Below, one piece after another: positions 62,052 through 64,000 of a DNA stretch of 64,000 nucleotides. The notes beneath the pieces were generated by a model that saw nothing but the letters and a program-made list of their open reading frames with translations, was not told the origin of the DNA and did not search any database. The DNA is from Paraburkholderia largidicola (lineage in GTDB: Bacteria > Pseudomonadota > Gammaproteobacteria > Burkholderiales > Burkholderiaceae). Where the stretch lies: assembly GCF_013426895.1 (NCBI RefSeq), contig NZ_AP023176.1, positions 310,001-374,000 of the forward strand. The letters run 5' to 3'. Position 1 is the stretch's first letter. Every line of letters begins with the position of its first letter. The position numbers were made by a program, and so were the translations under genes.

Positions 62052-62996
62052 TCACGCCGCATAAACACAAGCCAGCGCTGAAGTCAGTATGGTCCCCGCA
62101 GGCGGAGTCTGAACATCGCCGTCGATTGCAAACTGCTCGTGCGCGAGATCGAGCATCGCAGTCAGCGCCGGCGTGACGATCGTGTCCTTGTTGCGGATGA
62201 ACACGGTCTTCACATGCGCGAACTGCGACGGAAGCGCGTGACAATGCACGGCATGCTTCACGCCATGACTTTCCACCACCGATCGCGGCAACAGCGTAAT
62301 CCCCATGCCTGCCGCGACGCACGACATGATTCCGTCCAGCGTGCCCAGCTCCATCACCTGGCCCGGGATGATGCCCGCCTGATAGAACCAGTTTTCGAGC
62401 GTCGAGCGGTAAAAGCAGCCGGTCCTGAACGCGAGCACCGTTTGTCCCGACATCTGCTTCGCAAGCGCAGCCAGCGATTCGAACTCGACGCCGCTCACGA
62501 GCACCAGCTCTTCTTCGAAGACTTCTTCCTGATGAAGCGACGAACTCTGATGAAAGCCGCCGACGAACGCACCATCCAGCCGATGGCATTCGACTGCCTT
62601 GATCAACTCGTTCGTCGTACCCGTCATCAGCGACAGTTGAACCTGCGGAAACTGCACGTGATACTTCGCCAGCACTTTCGGCAAACGGATCGCGGCCGTC
62701 GTTTCCATTGACCCGAGGCGCAGCAGCCCACGCGGCGACGCATTGTCCAGTAGCGCGTTGCGGCTTTCATCCGTCAACTGAAGGATGCGCTGCGCGTAGC
62801 CCAGAAAAATCTGCCCCGCCGACGTGAGCACCACGCCGTTCTTCTGCCGGATGAACAACTGCTGGTTCAATTCCGATTCGAGTTCCTTGATGCGCATCGT
62901 CACGTTCGACTGAACGTTGTGGATCTTTTCAGCCGCTGCCGTAAAGCTGCCGCATTCGGCCACTGCGCAAAACATTCTCAGATGCCTCAGTTCCAT
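62052..62996 (-). CDS. LysR family transcriptional regulator
   Basis: A 314-residue LysR-type regulator, with the HTH AVAECGSFTAAAEKIHNVQS at the N-terminus, followed by NVTMRIKEL, and a sensor domain. It resembles the PutR/YwbI-like regulators of efflux genes. The MFS carrier downstream on the same strand is a likely target. Confidence 0.9.
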   Translation of the reverse strand: MELRHLRMFCAVAECGSFTAAAEKIHNVQSNVTMRIKELESELNQQLFIRQKNGVVLTSAGQIFLGYAQRILQLTDESRNALLDNASPRGLLRLGSMETTAAIRLPKVLAKYHVQFPQVQLSLMTGTTNELIKAVECHRLDGAFVGGFHQSSSLHQEEVFEEELVLVSGVEFESLAALAKQMSGQTVLAFRTGCFYRSTLENWFYQAGIIPGQVMELGTLDGIMSCVAAGMGITLLPRSVVESHGVKHAVHCHALPSQFAHVKTVFIRNKDTIVTPALTAMLDLAHEQFAIDGDVQTPPAGTILTSALACVYAA

Positions 62997-63261
62997 CGTG
63001 CGCCTCGCCGGATCACCTCGGATGATGAAGATTCAGGCTAGCACACCCGGCCTGATGATTGACTTGCGCACGGGGACACAAACGCGCGCATCGTTGACGC
63101 GCTGGAAAAGCAGCGGATTTCAGACCGACAGGTTCACGCTGCGCCACGGAATGAGCGAAACGCGGCACAATGCCCTCGCAGAGGAAGAATGCAACCGGCC
63201 CGATTCTTCACTGCAGCGCGTCATGCGAGCCGGGCCGAGACGGAAGCGCGCAGGAAACGTC

Positions 63262-63630
63262 ATGATCTGGTTGGCCGACGCAGTGCTCGTCTTGCATGCG
63301 CTGATCGTCCTGTTCATCGTCGGCGGATTGATTGCGATCTGGGCGGGCGCAGCGTTGAAGCACGTCTGGGTGCGCAATCGCGCTTTTCGCCTGTTGCATC
63401 TCGCGGCGATCGGCGTGGTCGCGATGCTCGCAGCGCTCGACGTGCCGTGCCCGCTCACCGTGCTCGAAGATCGGCTGCGCACGGGAGGCACCGTCGAGCA
63501 AGGTTTCGTTCAACGTTGGGTGAGCCACTGGCTCTACTACGATTTTCCGGCCTGGACGTTCGTCGTTGCGTATGTGGCGTTTCTGCTGATCGTGGCGATT
63601 ACATGGCGATGCATTCCGCCGCGCCGTTGA
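63262..63630 (+). CDS. DUF2784 family membrane protein
   Basis: A 122-residue inner-membrane protein with three or four hydrophobic helices. ADAVLVLHALIVLFIVGGL at the start and VPCPLTVLEDRLR in the middle match DUF2784 proteins. The function is unknown. The start is chosen at MIWLADAVL because the first membrane helix begins there; AGGAAACG precedes it. Confidence 0.8.
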   Translation: MIWLADAVLVLHALIVLFIVGGLIAIWAGAALKHVWVRNRAFRLLHLAAIGVVAMLAALDVPCPLTVLEDRLRTGGTVEQGFVQRWVSHWLYYDFPAWTFVVAYVAFLLIVAITWRCIPPRR

Positions 63631-63651
63631 GAGCAGGAACCGCGCACGCGC

Positions 63652-64000
63652 TCATTCCCGCTGCACTGCATCCGCCATGGATGGCCGTAACTGAATCATC
63701 ACCGACACACACCCGAGCCCGAGTCCGACCGCACACACGCCGGGCCATTGCCATACGCTCCACGCCCAGATGCCCAACGACGACCCGAGCGCGCCGCCCG
63801 CAAAGCGGATCGTCATGTAGAGCGTGTTGATGCGGCTCATCGCGTCGCTCTTGATGCTCATATTGCGCGCCATGTTCGCGACATGTCCGCTCTGCAATCC
63901 GAGGTCGAGAACGATCACGCCGGCGACGAGGCCCGCAACGGTATTGCCCGTCGCCGCGAGAATCGCGAAGGCCACGACGAAGATGGCGCCGCTAGCGAGC
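63652..64000 (-). CDS. MFS transporter, C-terminal part, continues beyond window
   Basis: The frame is open to the right edge; about 115 codons are visible. They cover the last four membrane helices of an MFS carrier of the YnfM/nitrate-like DHA1 type: LGLQSGHVANMARN, SRINTLYMTIRFAGGALGSS and SVWQWPGVCAVGLGLG. The N-terminal two thirds lie beyond the window. Confidence 0.8.
   Translation of the reverse strand, partial: LASGAIFVVAFAILAATGNTVAGLVAGVIVLDLGLQSGHVANMARNMSIKSDAMSRINTLYMTIRFAGGALGSSLGIWAWSVWQWPGVCAVGLGLGCVSVMIQLRPSMADAVQRE

Noticed and set aside
1..64000. CRISPR arrays, tRNA, rRNA and intact insertion sequences
   Set aside because: No evenly spaced direct repeats, no tRNA-like cloverleaf with CCA-type end, no rRNA signature, and no transposase frame were seen.

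Overview
The window looks like an accessory stretch of a high-GC betaproteobacterial chromosome, most probably Burkholderiaceae (Paraburkholderia, Caballeronia or Burkholderia). This rests on recognised proteins: a formate dehydrogenase of the Burkholderia NADP type, an OmpC-like porin remnant, a Burkholderia-type 2-oxoglutarate dehydrogenase E1, NodT/EmrA efflux parts, GlxA regulators and many MFS carriers. No rRNA, tRNA or CRISPR array was seen. No species can be named from the sequence alone.

Layout. 0-6.2 kb: the end of a leucine-rich-repeat protein kinase, a tautomerase, a GlxA regulator divergent from an SDR plus exported DJ-1/PfpI pair, and a DctA carrier. 6.2-12.4 kb: a decayed island in which short small genes alternate with diverged copies of one intergenic repeat. 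Inside it sits a PAAR spike gene, a SleB-like putative peptidoglycan hydrolase and an exported putative immunity protein, which together look like a type VI secretion effector module. 12.4-17.8 kb: minus-strand redox genes (LLM flavoenzyme, MoaF-like, formate dehydrogenase, SDR, SRPBCC, aldo/keto reductase). 18.4-20.2 kb: a porin pseudogene and a crotonase. 20.3-28.4 kb: a sugar operon under matched LacI-type palindromes, with a fused two-domain ABC permease, a binding protein, a GH4 glycosidase and a LacI regulator, followed by a sensor kinase.

28.8-35.8 kb: unrelated small metabolic and hypothetical genes. 36.4-43 kb: a TPR protein and an EmrB/EmrA/NodT efflux operon whose emrB reading frame is broken by one base. 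43.4-46.7 kb: small genes, a LysR regulator, mug and a second GlxA regulator. 47.2-55.8 kb: three thiamine-diphosphate enzymes side by side (acetolactate synthase, DXS, 2-oxoglutarate dehydrogenase E1), without their usual partner genes, with an ArsR-like regulator and an unrecognised gene. 56.1-60.6 kb: a GntR-controlled divergent catabolic locus with two MFS carriers and an amidohydrolase, flanked by mirror-image operators. 60.7-64 kb: MFS carriers, a LysR regulator and a DUF2784 protein.

The strongest candidates for undescribed biology are the repeat-punctuated orphan-gene island with its PAAR/hydrolase/immunity trio, and the cluster of stand-alone thiamine-diphosphate enzyme paralogues. 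Functions are inferred by reading the translations against remembered families; no database search was run.
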